A DNA stretch of 25,630 nucleotides from an uncultured Clostridium sp. (lineage in GTDB: Bacteria; Bacillota; Clostridia; Clostridiales; Clostridiaceae), in the NCBI GenBank assembly GCA_934755305.1, contig CAKVLD010000043.1, positions 1 through 25,630 of the forward strand, written 5' to 3'. Of the stretch, positions 9,901 to 17,470 are shown piece by piece (the stretch's first letter is position 1; every line of letters starts with the position of its first letter). The position numbers and the translations under genes are program-made. The notes beneath the pieces are model-generated. The model saw only the letters and a list, made by a program, of their open reading frames with translations. It was not told the DNA's origin and searched no databases.

Positions 9901-10152
9901 TTGCTTATATTTTGATTCAGAAACACCTTTATAATAAACATTATATCCAGTTGCTCCAGAAACAGCCTTCCATTCTACACTTGCAGTTTCTAAATCTCCA
10001 CTTGCCTCTATAATAGATATTGAAGATTGTATTCCTCTTACATTTATACTTTGATTTTCTTGAGTTACTGTGGTAGCACTTATAGTTTGAGGTAATATCA
10101 TACTAGATGCTATTGCAGCTAAAATAACCTTTTCTAAAATCCCTTTTTTCAT
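6958..10152 (-). CDS. Secreted two-domain pectate lyase, PL1 plus PL9
   Basis: Secreted enzyme predicted to cut polygalacturonate by beta-elimination with calcium. The signal peptide is residues 1-26. A fibronectin-III-like module spans about 40-135 (WKAVSGATGYNVYYKG). The PL1 beta-helix spans about 150-500. It has Asp-rich calcium sites (D280/D281, D286, D314, D318), K338 (DSGKCS) and the arginine motif R365-R370 (RHPRIR), matching the PelC-type catalytic Lys/Arg pattern. A Pro/Lys/Glu linker (about 555-605) leads to a PL9 domain (about 628-1064). There D805, D829, D830 and D833 match the Pel9A calcium ligands in spacing, and K874 (GNGFKLGG) fits the catalytic Lys. Both active sites look intact. 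The RBS AAGGGGG precedes the ATG. It has its own promoter and terminator, so it is probably monocistronic. Confidence 0.95.
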   Translation of the reverse strand: MKKGILEKVILAAIASSMILPQTISATTVTQENQSINVRGIQSSISIIEASGDLETASVEWKAVSGATGYNVYYKGVSESKYKQLDNELIRQYPSYFRADAVGLKEGSYVLKVIPIVNGKEDETKGAITKTIDVKSHTREGFAFAKESPMGTASGGYNNDGTLADNAQIIYITADTVNTVKLDVITNSKGKVTSCTGLTDILSKRQKGYDKRPLIIRLVGEIKKADISGLNSKGYIQIKGCYNLTFEGIGEDATINGWGVLVRDAHNVEIRNLGVMLFPDDGISIDTNNENVWVHNNDIFYGSAGSDKDQVKGDGSCDVKGFSDYVTVAYNHFYDSGKCSLCGMGDSKEFHVSYHHNWFDHSDSRHPRIRVGTVHIYNNYFDGNAKYGVGVTKGSSAFVEANSFRNCKNPMMSSMQGTDSLGAKGTFSGEAGGMIKAYNNKIEGASSLIYANENATSFDAYLATSRNEKVPTTYKTVSGGTTYNNFDTSASMYSYTPDAPEDVASIVTKYAGRVNGGDLSWKFTTADDTDYSVNNALMEKIRAYKSEVVSIGGNSVAQIPQIQEPTKDPEASKKDQDTKIPEDKTQGGTTSKVEEQDVPVVPSNTEIGSLSKAGMRSSLVDLEDKEFKNAVYVSPTGVANSDGSYNNPLDLETALNQVNEGKATSILLKEGTYKFSKQITISNSGTENTYNVLKGCKGAKVVLDFSSQPYNMKDTSINFRGIQLNGNYWYVSNITIKGAADNGMMLSGSHNVIERCIFDGNRDTGLQISRRSSSVTNFKDWPSYNYILNCTSKNNCDPATYENADGFAAKLTCGEGNVFDGCLSYNNSDDGWDLFAKKATGSTGVVTIRNSIAMRNGKTESGVTNSNCDGNGFKLGGSGVPTAHVVTNCIAIENLHHGFTDNNNPAALKITNCTAFENNLGGKKNNFSLYRCKDAVVSNCISYTTNTKTSDKYVNVVGAHIVLNNSGKWYKVTDSQAINTGSSKLRGEVLQTGTRATDFVNSSVPSVGTDFDKVWRNADGTLNTHGVAIIASSSKYATFSKDGGVIGARLGDNNKVYNLNINIK

Positions 10153-10186
10153 TTTTTATCCCCCTTAAAATTAACTGTATACTAGT

Positions 10187-10215
10187 ATTATATATCTTGC
10201 TTTTTTAAATTTAAA
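10187..10215 (-). promoter_or_regulatory. Candidate promoter of the pectate lyase gene
   Basis: On the minus strand a TATAAT -10 (10187-10192) lies 17 bases from TTTAAA (10210-10215). The -10 is perfect but the -35 is poor, as expected for an activated or inducible promoter. A small palindrome (ATACTAGTAT) overlaps the -10 region and could be an operator. I found no good match to a CcpA cre site by eye. Confidence 0.4.
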
Positions 10216-10352
10216 CATGTATATCCTTAAACTATCTTTTTTTATCCTAATGAATTACAGCACCCAATAAATATATCGTAAATGTACTTATTAAAATCTT
10301 TTTGTATACAAAATAGAAGTATTTCATTGTATATAAATAAATTAAAAAGCAA
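10216..10352. other. AT-rich intergenic stretch upstream of the pectate lyase promoter
   Basis: This lies between the pectate lyase promoter and the terminator of the HAD gene. I see no ORF with an RBS. A short palindrome (TTGTATACAA) near 10310-10320 is the only structure, and it is too short to interpret. Confidence 0.4.
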
Positions 10353-10410
10353 AAATACATATAAAAAGATTGAAAATAAATTTGCTTTTCCAATCTTTTT
10401 ATATGTATTT
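10353..10410 (-). terminator. Long-stem terminator of the HAD hydrolase gene
   Basis: A perfect 20-base inverted repeat (10353-10372 with 10391-10410) encloses an 18-base loop. TTTTTGCTTTTT follows on the minus strand. It lies about 25 bases after the HAD stop codon. Confidence 0.8.
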
Positions 10411-10436
10411 AATATTAATTAAACATTTATGTATAA

Positions 10437-11087
10437 CTATTTTAATAGATAACTTCTAACTTCTATTAAATTTTTAAATAGTTTTTTAGAGTACTTTTTT
10501 ATATCTTTATTAGCTTTAACCAAATCTTCTACATGTATAGGAAACATATTAGCATTAAAAGCAGCTTCAATACCTGCAGGGGAATCCTCTATAACTATAC
10601 ATTCTTCTGGATTTACATTTAACTTTCTAGCTGCACATAAAAATATTTCAGGATTAGGTTTGGATACTTTAACATCGTCTGCACATACAATACAATCAAA
10701 AACCTTTTCCAAATTATGAATCTTTAATTGCATATTTAATTTATTTTTAGATGATGATGTAGCTAATGCCATCTTATATTTCTTTAACTTTAAAAATTCA
10801 AATATCTCCAATACTCCTTCTTTTATTGGAACTTCACCTCTATCAATAGCCTCTTTTAAAAGTTTATCACATTCTTTAAATATATTTGTTACTGGAAAAT
10901 CTTCACCATATAAATTATATAAAATTTTAGTAATGCTATTTCTATCTCTACCTATCAATTTTGTATAAATTTCTCTATTCATTGTATATCCATATTTTGA
11001 ATATACTTCAATCCATATATTCATATACACTCTCTCTGTATCAAAAATAACTCCATCCATATCAAATATAATTGCTTTTTTATTCAT
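10437..11087 (-). CDS. HAD-family phosphatase, beta-phosphoglucomutase-like
   Basis: A 216-aa cytoplasmic HAD hydrolase of the beta-phosphoglucomutase/phosphatase subfamily. Motif I is FDMDGVIFDTE (D9 nucleophile, D11 acid/base), with a helical cap from about 18 to 85. Motif II is LATSSS, motif III is the Lys in VSKPNPEIF, and motif IV is IEDSPAGIEAA. The cap and the SPAG motif are as in phosphoglucomutase-type enzymes, but the same pattern occurs in general sugar-phosphate phosphatases. A role in sugar metabolism is likely and the exact substrate is open. The RBS (GAGGG) is upstream of the ATG. It is divergent from the SDR gene, with about 150 bases between. Confidence 0.85.
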   Translation of the reverse strand: MNKKAIIFDMDGVIFDTERVYMNIWIEVYSKYGYTMNREIYTKLIGRDRNSITKILYNLYGEDFPVTNIFKECDKLLKEAIDRGEVPIKEGVLEIFEFLKLKKYKMALATSSSKNKLNMQLKIHNLEKVFDCIVCADDVKVSKPNPEIFLCAARKLNVNPEECIVIEDSPAGIEAAFNANMFPIHVEDLVKANKDIKKYSKKLFKNLIEVRSYLLK

Positions 11088-11237
11088 ACTTATCCCTCAT
11101 CATTATGTATTTTTATTCAACATATACATATTATCCTATATCTTTCTATAATTCAAACAAAACTCTTTTATAAAAACTACAACTTTAATACTTTTTATAT
11201 TAAATTATACTTATAATGTAATAAGGAAGGTGATATC

Positions 11238-12028
11238 ATGAATTATAAAGAAAAATACGGTGAGTGGGATTAATCCTTGGTGCTACCGAAGGTATAGGAA
11301 AAGCTTTTGCAGAAGGGATTGCAGAAAAAGGTATGAATGTTGTTTTAGTTGGAAGAAGAACACAAAAACTAGAAACCTTAGGTAAAGAAATATCCCAAAA
11401 ATATAATGTAGAACATTTAATTATAACAGCTGATTTTGCAAAAACTGATTCTTTTGATTTAGTTTCTAGCAAAACTAAGAATTTAGATATAGGGTTAATG
11501 TCTTATATAGCATGCTTTCATACTTTTGGTAAATTACAAGATACTCCTTGGGAAGCTCATGAACAGATGTTAAATGTAAATATATTAACATTTTTAAAAT
11601 TTTTCTATCATTATATGAATGTTTTTTCAAAAAGAGACAAAGGCGCAATAATAAATGTTTCATCTCTAACAGGGATTACAAGTTCTCCTTATAATGCTCA
11701 ATATGGTGCAGGAAAAGCATATATATTAAAACTTACAGAAGCAGTTGCATATGAGGCGCTCAATACTGGCGTAGACGTAGAAGTAATAACTTGTGGATTC
11801 ACTACAACTCCTAGTGCTCTTAGAAACTTACCTGGAGGGCCTGAAGGAGAAAAAGCAATAAATAATGGTATGACTCCTGAAGAAGTAGTTAAAGAAGCTC
11901 TTGAAAACTTAGGAGTTACACGTTCAGTTATAGCAGGCAATATAAATAAATCAACAGTACATCACTTGACTTGTGATATGTCTTCTGATGATGCAGCCGC
12001 TTATATGGGATCATTTTATGAAAATTAA
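11238..12028 (+). pseudogene. Short-chain dehydrogenase/reductase, frameshifted near the start
   Basis: An SDR-family NAD(P)-dependent oxidoreductase. The well-placed start is ATG at 11238 (AAGGAAGGTGAT upstream), giving MNYKEKYGEW. That frame hits TAA at 11271-11273. The rest of the protein continues in another frame from about 11264. Adding one G to the GGG at 11266-11268 restores MNYKEKYGEWGLILGATEGIGKAF, the usual N-terminus of this type. Downstream it is complete: cofactor motif GATEGIG, catalytic Ser (INVSSLTG) and YGAGK. The usual NNAG motif is not seen in the expected place (LMSYIACFHTFG). A GTG at 11264 could start a shortened protein lacking about 9 residues, but it has no clear RBS. 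Either a real mutation or a homopolymer read error is possible. Confidence 0.8.
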
Positions 12029-12058
12029 AAAAGAAGTGTCCAAGCACTTCTTTTTTAA
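12025..12058. terminator. Bidirectional terminator between convergent genes
   Basis: A perfect 14-base stem (12025-12038 with 12045-12058) has a 6-base loop, with A and T runs forming the base of the stem. It overlaps the SDR stop codon on the plus strand and the stop of the GH114-like gene on the minus strand, and serves both. Confidence 0.9.
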
Positions 12059-13350
12059 TTATATATTAACTTAGCTGATATGTCTGTAATATGATCTTCA
12101 GTAGAATAACTATTAACACGAATTTTAAAAGACATACTTTTTTTATCAATCTTAATTTTATCAAAAGAAATATGAACTACACCACTTTCAACATCCTTTT
12201 CTAATATCATAGATATTTCAGGGAATGATATACTTTTTTCCACCTTTGTTTTAGTTAACTTAGATAAATTTTCTTTTATTTTGGTTACTGCTAACTTTTC
12301 TTTAACTCTTCGTTCCTTAGATATATAACTATTATTAGACACTATATTATCACTATCCAAAACAGGCTTTTTCTCATTATCATTTTCAGTATTATTAATT
12401 GAATTATCTGCTATATTAATTCTAAATGAAAAACCATCAACTATATTAGAAGTATCATAGCTATTAGTTTCATAGTATAACCAATTATTTTCTTTAGCTA
12501 TCCTTTTACTTTCTAAATAATATTTCTCATCATTAGGTAAAGCCATAACTACACCATTTTTTTTCTTAGTGAAATCATCTAAAATATTTTTTACATACTT
12601 ATAGAATTCTTCATCATCACTTTTTCTAATATCCTCATACAAAATTGCATCAACATATTCAGAGCTACCTTTATTAAGGATATCGAAGCCTCTATTTTGA
12701 ATTATACTTATATTATTGAATTTACTCTTTAATTCTTTAAAAAAATTAATACATCCTTCTTGTTGTTCTTTTTTTATTTTTTCAATATTATTCACCTCTA
12801 TGTAATTCTCTCTTAAAATATCATCTAAACAATCCAAATCATCTACTGTATCAATAAAGACTCCATCATATTTATTTACTATACGTTTTTCAATTAAATT
12901 AATTATTTTTTCTCTGAAAGAAATATTACTTATATCTCCTAAAAGGTTAGATTCCCAATGATTTATGTACTTATTATTAATATATAGCTTTTCATCTTTG
13001 CTAATTTTTTTCAAATATTCTTTATCATAATCTGGAATTTCAATAGCACTAAAATATCCATATACTTTTATATTAGCATTATGTAATTCCTTTAAAGCAC
13101 TATCGGCACCTTCCTCTAAAGGATTAATAATAACCAAATCATAAGTTTTTAATTTTTCCATCACACCTTTGAAGTTACTTCCATAATAGATAATATAGTT
13201 ATTTATCTTCTTAATACTATTTTCCGAATAATCTTTAGTTGATAAACATGTAATATTGTTAGATTTCACATAAATATCATTAGATAGAATTCCTCCTTCA
13301 AATATTGCGAATGTAGTTAAAAATATAAAAACAAGCTTTCCTTTTCTCAT
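12055..13350 (-). CDS. Secreted GH114-like (endo-alpha-1,4-polygalactosaminidase-type) protein
   Basis: A 431-aa exported protein with an N-terminal signal or anchor (residues 1-24). Residues about 45-310 resemble the GH114/TM1410-like TIM barrel. Supporting motifs are YYGSNF near the start of the barrel, YDLVIINP, VYGYFSAIEI and YDGVFIDTVDD at 161-171, whose Asp is the expected catalytic residue. The family cleaves galactosamine-containing exopolysaccharide, but many members lack tested activity. An Asn-rich linker (about 311-345) leads to a Lys/Ser-rich C-terminal domain of about 85 residues that I do not recognise. It could be a wall- or substrate-binding module. The RBS GGGTGG is close to the ATG. 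It ends at the shared terminator and looks monocistronic. Confidence 0.75.
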   Translation of the reverse strand: MRKGKLVFIFLTTFAIFEGGILSNDIYVKSNNITCLSTKDYSENSIKKINNYIIYYGSNFKGVMEKLKTYDLVIINPLEEGADSALKELHNANIKVYGYFSAIEIPDYDKEYLKKISKDEKLYINNKYINHWESNLLGDISNISFREKIINLIEKRIVNKYDGVFIDTVDDLDCLDDILRENYIEVNNIEKIKKEQQEGCINFFKELKSKFNNISIIQNRGFDILNKGSSEYVDAILYEDIRKSDDEEFYKYVKNILDDFTKKKNGVVMALPNDEKYYLESKRIAKENNWLYYETNSYDTSNIVDGFSFRINIADNSINNTENDNEKKPVLDSDNIVSNNSYISKERRVKEKLAVTKIKENLSKLTKTKVEKSISFPEISMILEKDVESGVVHISFDKIKIDKKSMSFKIRVNSYSTEDHITDISAKLIYN

Positions 13351-13479
13351 AATTCCACCCTTTCTTTTCTATTTAAACATATTTTATCATATTATAGCTT
13401 TTATTACCATATTATTATATTTTTTCCCTATTTAATTTTCATACTAACCAGCTTTTTAAATTATATTTTTAATCAAATA

Positions 13480-13521
13480 AAAACCAATATAATTAGCCAT
13501 ATGACTAAATATATTGGTTTT
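13480..13521 (-). terminator. Terminator of the pdxS-pdxT operon
   Basis: Arms at 13480-13491 (AAAACCAATATA) and 13510-13521 pair fully. A small inner stem (TTAG/CTAA) sits in the loop, and a T run follows on the minus strand. It lies about 30 bases past the pdxT stop. Confidence 0.85.
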
Positions 13522-13550
13522 ATAAAATACCTAATTTATACTATATATTT

Positions 13551-14120
13551 TTACTTAACAAAATTATTAATAAAATAATTTATAACTTCTATACTATCAG
13601 TCAATTCTGCATGAAATGAAGTAACAAACATATTATCTTGAGATGCAGCTAATATTTTGCCATCATCTTCTAATAATATTTTCACCTTATCAGAAACTTT
13701 TGTAATATAAGGTGCTCTTATAAAAATCAATTCTAACGGTTTATTTGATATCTCAGGAATAATTTTTGTTTTTTTGAAAGAATTGATTTGCCTTCCAAAT
13801 CCATTTCGTTTGACACATATATCCATAACCCCTAAGTGTTTTGTACTATCATTTTCCAATTCCTTAGCTAAAAGAATCATACCAGCACATGTCCCATAAA
13901 CAGGCAAGCCATCTTTAATCATTTCTACAATATGATCTTTAAGACCTGTCGTCTTTAGTATATTTCCTATTGTAGTACTTTCTCCTCCTGGCAATATTAA
14001 TCCCTGAATATCTTGCAAATCTTTAATGTCCTTTACTTCAATAGGAGTATGTCCACTTTTCTTTATTTGATTTAAATGTTCTATTACTCCTCCTTGAAGT
14101 GATAAAACTCCGATATTCAT
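13551..14120 (-). CDS. pdxT: Pyridoxal 5'-phosphate synthase glutaminase subunit PdxT
   Basis: Releases ammonia from glutamine and channels it to PdxS for de novo vitamin B6 (PLP) synthesis in the cytoplasm. The length of 189 aa is normal. It shows the glutaminase pattern: nucleophile C78 (YGTCAGM), an LPGGESTT oxyanion-side loop at 43-50, and the catalytic His/Glu pair H170 and E172. The usual FHPEL is FHAEL here, a mild change that leaves His and Glu in place. Start and stop are well defined. Its ATG follows the pdxS stop after a single base, and its RBS lies inside the end of pdxS, so translation is probably coupled. Confidence 0.97.
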   Translation of the reverse strand: MNIGVLSLQGGVIEHLNQIKKSGHTPIEVKDIKDLQDIQGLILPGGESTTIGNILKTTGLKDHIVEMIKDGLPVYGTCAGMILLAKELENDSTKHLGVMDICVKRNGFGRQINSFKKTKIIPEISNKPLELIFIRAPYITKVSDKVKILLEDDGKILAASQDNMFVTSFHAELTDSIEVINYFINNFVK

Positions 14121-14121
14121 T

Positions 14122-14991
14122 TTACCATCCTCTTTCTGAATACTTAACAGTTAATTCATTTGTAGCTTTACTATTCATTGATAATCCTAAATCTTCTGAT
14201 ACTTCTGCTAACTTTTTAGGATCATTATAATATGTAGTAGCAAGTACTATAGCTTTTGCTCTCTTTTCAGGATTTTCTGATTTAAAAATACCAGATCCAA
14301 CAAAAACTCCTTCACTTCCAAGTTGCATCATAAGAGCTGCATCTGCTGGAGTTGCAATACCGCCAGCAGCAAAATTCACTACTGGAAGTTTTCCATTTTC
14401 CCAAACATACTTTACTAAATCATATGGTGCTCCTAAATTTTTAGATATTGTCATTAACTCTTCTTCTCCTGCTGCTTGTACTTTTCTTATTTCATCCATC
14501 ATAGTTCTCATATGAGTAACTGCATTTACTACATCACCTGTTCCCGCTTCTCCTTTAGTCCTTATCATTGAAGCCCCTTCATTTATTCTTCTTAAAGCTT
14601 CTCCTAAATTTGTTGCTCCACATACAAAAGGGACTTCAAATTTCTTTTTGTTAATATGATACTTATCATCAGCTGGTGTTAAAACTTCACTTTCATCAAT
14701 AAAATCTATATCTAAAGCTTCTAAAATTTGAGCTTCAACAAAATGTCCAATTCTCACCTTTGCCATAACTGGAATACTAACTGCCTCTTGAATTTCTTTA
14801 ATCATTTTAGGATCAGACATTCTAGCAACTCCACCTTCTTTTCGAATATCTGATGGCACTCTTTCTAAGGCCATAACTGCACACGCTCCAGACTTTTCTG
14901 CTATTATAGCCTCCTCTTTATTTGTTACATCCATTATCACTCCGCCTTTTAACATTTGCGCTAAGTTTCTGTTTATTGTTATATCTGACAT
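14122..14991 (-). CDS. pdxS: Pyridoxal 5'-phosphate synthase lyase subunit PdxS
   Basis: Makes pyridoxal 5'-phosphate from ribose 5-phosphate (or its isomer), glyceraldehyde 3-phosphate and ammonia supplied by PdxT. It forms the dodecameric core of the enzyme. At 289 aa the length is typical. The highly conserved family sequence is intact: GGVIMDV (D21), the catalytic Lys pair K78 (VMAKVRIGHF) and K146 (IRTKGEAGTG), the phosphate-binding NFAAGGIATPADAA segment and the FVGSGIFKS loop. It is first in the pdxST operon, with the promoter immediately upstream. No MocR-type PdxR regulator is adjacent. AAGGAGGG is just ahead of the ATG. Confidence 0.98.
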   Translation of the reverse strand: MSDITINRNLAQMLKGGVIMDVTNKEEAIIAEKSGACAVMALERVPSDIRKEGGVARMSDPKMIKEIQEAVSIPVMAKVRIGHFVEAQILEALDIDFIDESEVLTPADDKYHINKKKFEVPFVCGATNLGEALRRINEGASMIRTKGEAGTGDVVNAVTHMRTMMDEIRKVQAAGEEELMTISKNLGAPYDLVKYVWENGKLPVVNFAAGGIATPADAALMMQLGSEGVFVGSGIFKSENPEKRAKAIVLATTYYNDPKKLAEVSEDLGLSMNSKATNELTVKYSERGW

Positions 14992-15019
14992 AATAACCCT
15001 CCTTAAATTTTATAAATAT

Positions 15020-15048
15020 ATATTAAAACCTTAAAGAAAATCATGCAA
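15020..15048 (-). promoter_or_regulatory. Promoter of pdxST
   Basis: On the minus strand, TTGCAT (-35, 15043-15048) and TAATAT (-10, 15020-15025) are separated by exactly 17 bases. This is a good housekeeping-type promoter about 30 bases upstream of the pdxS RBS. It has no obvious operator. Confidence 0.6.
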
Positions 15049-15098
15049 ATATATCGATACACTTATTGGAATGAATTCTACTTCTTAGAAAATCAAAA

Positions 15099-15126
15099 CC
15101 ACCTTATACAAAATTGTAAAAGGTGG
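15099..15126 (-). terminator. Terminator of the LytTR regulator gene
   Basis: CCACCTT (15099-15105) and AAGGTGG (15120-15126) pair, and an inner TACAA/TTGTA stem continues the hairpin past one mismatch. TTTTGATTTTC follows on the minus strand. It sits about 55 bases after the stop at 15182. Confidence 0.65.
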
Positions 15127-15181
15127 CACAATAAAGTTATGTACTTCTATAATAATTATTAAAAATCTAAATATCATATTT

Positions 15182-15937
15182 TTATATAGTTTTTATATCT
15201 TCAAAGTTCATCTTAAAAATATTTTTTATTTTCTTTTTGTTGCTTCTTGAAAAAGTACAACTAACCCCTTTATCAAAATATAAAATATTTGTCTGAAAAT
15301 CTACATTTGAAACATTGTCAATATTCGCAATTGTAGATGGTCTGCATAATATGAACCTTGAATCTAATTTTTTTAAAAATGTATTTATTCCTATCCTTAA
15401 GGTATGTACTCCATTTTTATGTGTTATTAAACATTTATGCGTACCTTTAATTGTTTCAATAAATAATATATCTTTGAATAAAATTTTATCATAATTTCCT
15501 GATTCACCTGAAACATATATGTATTTCTTTAATTTTTCCGATGCTGATTCAAATAAATTTACAACATTATTTAATTCTTGATCTATGCTATCTTCAAATT
15601 GATTTATAAAATACATCACACGCATTTTATTCTTAAATATCGTTGTTGCTTTTTCATCTTCTTTTGAGATTAACACAAATATAATATGTGAATATTTAAC
15701 AGATAAATATTTTATGGCTTGTACCCAATCACCATTATATATTTCTTCATTATTTATATCTGCAATAATCACACGTTCAATCCCATCTTCACAAAGTTTT
15801 TCTAACCCAATAATGTCCTTAGGACTTTTATCAGAAACTTTATATTTTGAAGTTTCTAAATTACTTAAAGAACGATTTAAAGCATTCTTTATTTTTTGTC
15901 TAATAATCTCGTCTGTAGTAAAAATAGTAAATTCCAT
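15182..15937 (-). CDS. LytTR-family DNA-binding response regulator (degenerate receiver)
   Basis: A 251-aa transcription regulator of the AgrA/VirR type. Residues about 140-245 are a LytTR DNA-binding domain. Its landmarks are YIYVSGESG, DILFIETIKGTHKC, a central IGINTFLKKL helix, RFILCRPSTIANID and a basic C-terminal helix. The N-terminal 130 residues have the length and strand pattern of a receiver domain. D60 (VIIAD) fits the phosphoacceptor site, but the usual acidic pair after the first strand and the clear Thr/Lys partners are weak, so phosphorylation is uncertain. No histidine kinase gene is adjacent. GAGGGG precedes the ATG. It is followed by its own terminator and is probably monocistronic. 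Confidence 0.85.
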   Translation of the reverse strand: MEFTIFTTDEIIRQKIKNALNRSLSNLETSKYKVSDKSPKDIIGLEKLCEDGIERVIIADINNEEIYNGDWVQAIKYLSVKYSHIIFVLISKEDEKATTIFKNKMRVMYFINQFEDSIDQELNNVVNLFESASEKLKKYIYVSGESGNYDKILFKDILFIETIKGTHKCLITHKNGVHTLRIGINTFLKKLDSRFILCRPSTIANIDNVSNVDFQTNILYFDKGVSCTFSRSNKKKIKNIFKMNFEDIKTI

Positions 15938-16333
15938 GTAAAACCCCTCTAAATCTTTATACTTTATATAACTTAATATTTTCTTCTAACCCTAAAACAA
16001 ATAAATAATCACCTTAAATGCAGTGCTATTTTAACTAATATTATTAACCGATATAACAAGATTTTATTTTTTTGAGAGTTCCATAATTGAAAGTTTTTTC
16101 GCGAATAAATCATCTATTTCCAAAAAATGATTTAATAACACTGATTAAAAATTAATTATTTATCCCTTTATGATTATCAGCTTTTTCTTAATAATCTTTT
16201 TTATACTACTCCTTTCTTTTTTTTACATATTTATTATATTTTAAATCTTAAAGTAAAAGGTTATTTTGGCACATGTTGTATTTTTAATGACGTAGTTTGC
16301 TTTTTACATTTCTATATATAAATTTATAAAAAA
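15938..16333. other. Non-coding stretch between the LytTR gene and the peptidase gene
   Basis: About 400 bases with no convincing full gene. A minor 8-base stem (TAAATCAT at 16106-16113 with ATGATTTA at 16127-16134) is present. On the minus strand an AAGGAG near 16208 precedes a short Lys/Ile reading frame that has ATA where ATG would be expected and stops after 14 codons. Further interrupted frames follow it. The region probably includes the LytTR gene promoter and possibly gene remnants. Confidence 0.4.
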
Positions 16334-16361
16334 ATAACAAGTACCTTTTGATACCTGTTAT
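16334..16361 (-). terminator. Terminator of the M42 peptidase gene
   Basis: A 12-base stem (16334-16345 with 16350-16361) has a 4-base loop. Its two non-standard pairs are both G-U wobbles when read on the minus strand. A run of seven Ts follows on that strand. It lies about 38 bases past the peptidase stop. Confidence 0.85.
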
Positions 16362-16398
16362 CTTTTAAATATATTAACTATTTTAAATATTTATTTTT

Positions 16399-17439
16399 TT
16401 ATTTTTTAGTTAAATAAAAAAATAAAAGCTTAACTGTATTTTCAAGAGCACTATAATGAGTCCTTTCCATTCCATGAGACGCAGAAACTCCTGGTCCTAT
16501 TAGCGCTCCCCTTATATTATTTCCACCTCTTAATGCAGCACTTACATCCGAACCATAGAACGGATAAATATCCACTGCATAGCTTATATCATTTTCTTTG
16601 GCTAAATTCACTAATTGAGTCACCATATTATAATCATATGGTCCAGATGAATCTTTTGCACAAATTGAAACATCCATTTCTGTACATGATAAATCTAAAC
16701 CTATGCATCCCATATCAACTGCAAGAAGTTCACATATATCTTCTGGTAAATAAGCAGCTCCATGACCAACTTCTTCATAAACAGAAATTAATATTTTAGT
16801 TTTGTATGAAGGTTTAATTTTTTTTCTATTAAGTAATTCCATTAAACTAAATAAACAAGTTACACTTCCCTTATCATCTATAAATCTCGATTTAATAAAT
16901 CCACTTTCAGTAATTGTAGTTTTAGGATCTATAAAAATAAAATCTCCTGGTGCAATACCTAAAGCTTCTACATCTTCTTTAGAAGAAACAACCTCATCAA
17001 TTCTTACTTCCATATTGTCAGCATCCCTTTTCTTCTTAGAAGCATCATCAAAAACATGACAAGCAGGACTTGTACTTAAAAATGTTCCTGTATATATTTT
17101 TCCTTCTCTAGTTCTTATTTTGCAATACTCTGCATCAAGTGTTGGAACTATAGGACCCCCTAATAATGTAAACTTTAAGTTACCATTAGATGTTATTGAT
17201 CTCACCATAGCACCTAATGTATCTACATGAGCAGATAATCCTATAGTTTTTTCATTATTTTCTCCTTCAATAGTTATTATTCCACAACCTTTATTAGTAA
17301 TTTCAAAAGAATAACCAAATGCTTCTGTTTTTTCCTTTATAACTTTCATAATATCAAAACAAAAACCTGTTGGACTATCAAAAGTTAATATTTCTTTTGC
17401 TGTTCTTAAAGTATATTCTTTATTTATATCTAATTTCAT
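16399..17439 (-). CDS. M42 family metallopeptidase (glutamyl aminopeptidase/endoglucanase-like)
   Basis: Cytoplasmic zinc or cobalt aminopeptidase that forms tetrahedral assemblies and trims short peptides. 346 aa is the normal length. All metal and catalytic residues are visible: H71 and D73 (SAHVDTLG), D188 (RFIDDKG), the catalytic E222 with E223 (VYEEVGHG), D242 (VDMG) and H328 (ERTHYSAL). Family members are often mislabelled as cellulases or endoglucanases. GGAGG lies close to the ATG. The gene is preceded by an inverted repeat that may be an operator and followed by its own terminator, so it is likely monocistronic. Confidence 0.93.
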   Translation of the reverse strand: MKLDINKEYTLRTAKEILTFDSPTGFCFDIMKVIKEKTEAFGYSFEITNKGCGIITIEGENNEKTIGLSAHVDTLGAMVRSITSNGNLKFTLLGGPIVPTLDAEYCKIRTREGKIYTGTFLSTSPACHVFDDASKKKRDADNMEVRIDEVVSSKEDVEALGIAPGDFIFIDPKTTITESGFIKSRFIDDKGSVTCLFSLMELLNRKKIKPSYKTKILISVYEEVGHGAAYLPEDICELLAVDMGCIGLDLSCTEMDVSICAKDSSGPYDYNMVTQLVNLAKENDISYAVDIYPFYGSDVSAALRGGNNIRGALIGPGVSASHGMERTHYSALENTVKLLFFYLTKK

Positions 17440-17470
17440 ATTTTACCTCCGAAGTACTTTTGCTTAATAA

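Noticed and set aside
11475..11940. Minus-strand frames inside the SDR gene
   Set aside because: They are short, lack an RBS and overlap a frame with full SDR motifs.
16160..16204. Lys/Ile frame on the minus strand after an AAGGAG
   Set aside because: The position of the start codon is ATA and the frame stops after 14 codons. It is too short and broken to call a gene and is only mentioned as a possible remnant.
15714..17059. Plus-strand frames over the LytTR and M42 genes
   Set aside because: They are antisense to clear conserved proteins and have no RBS or recognisable domains.
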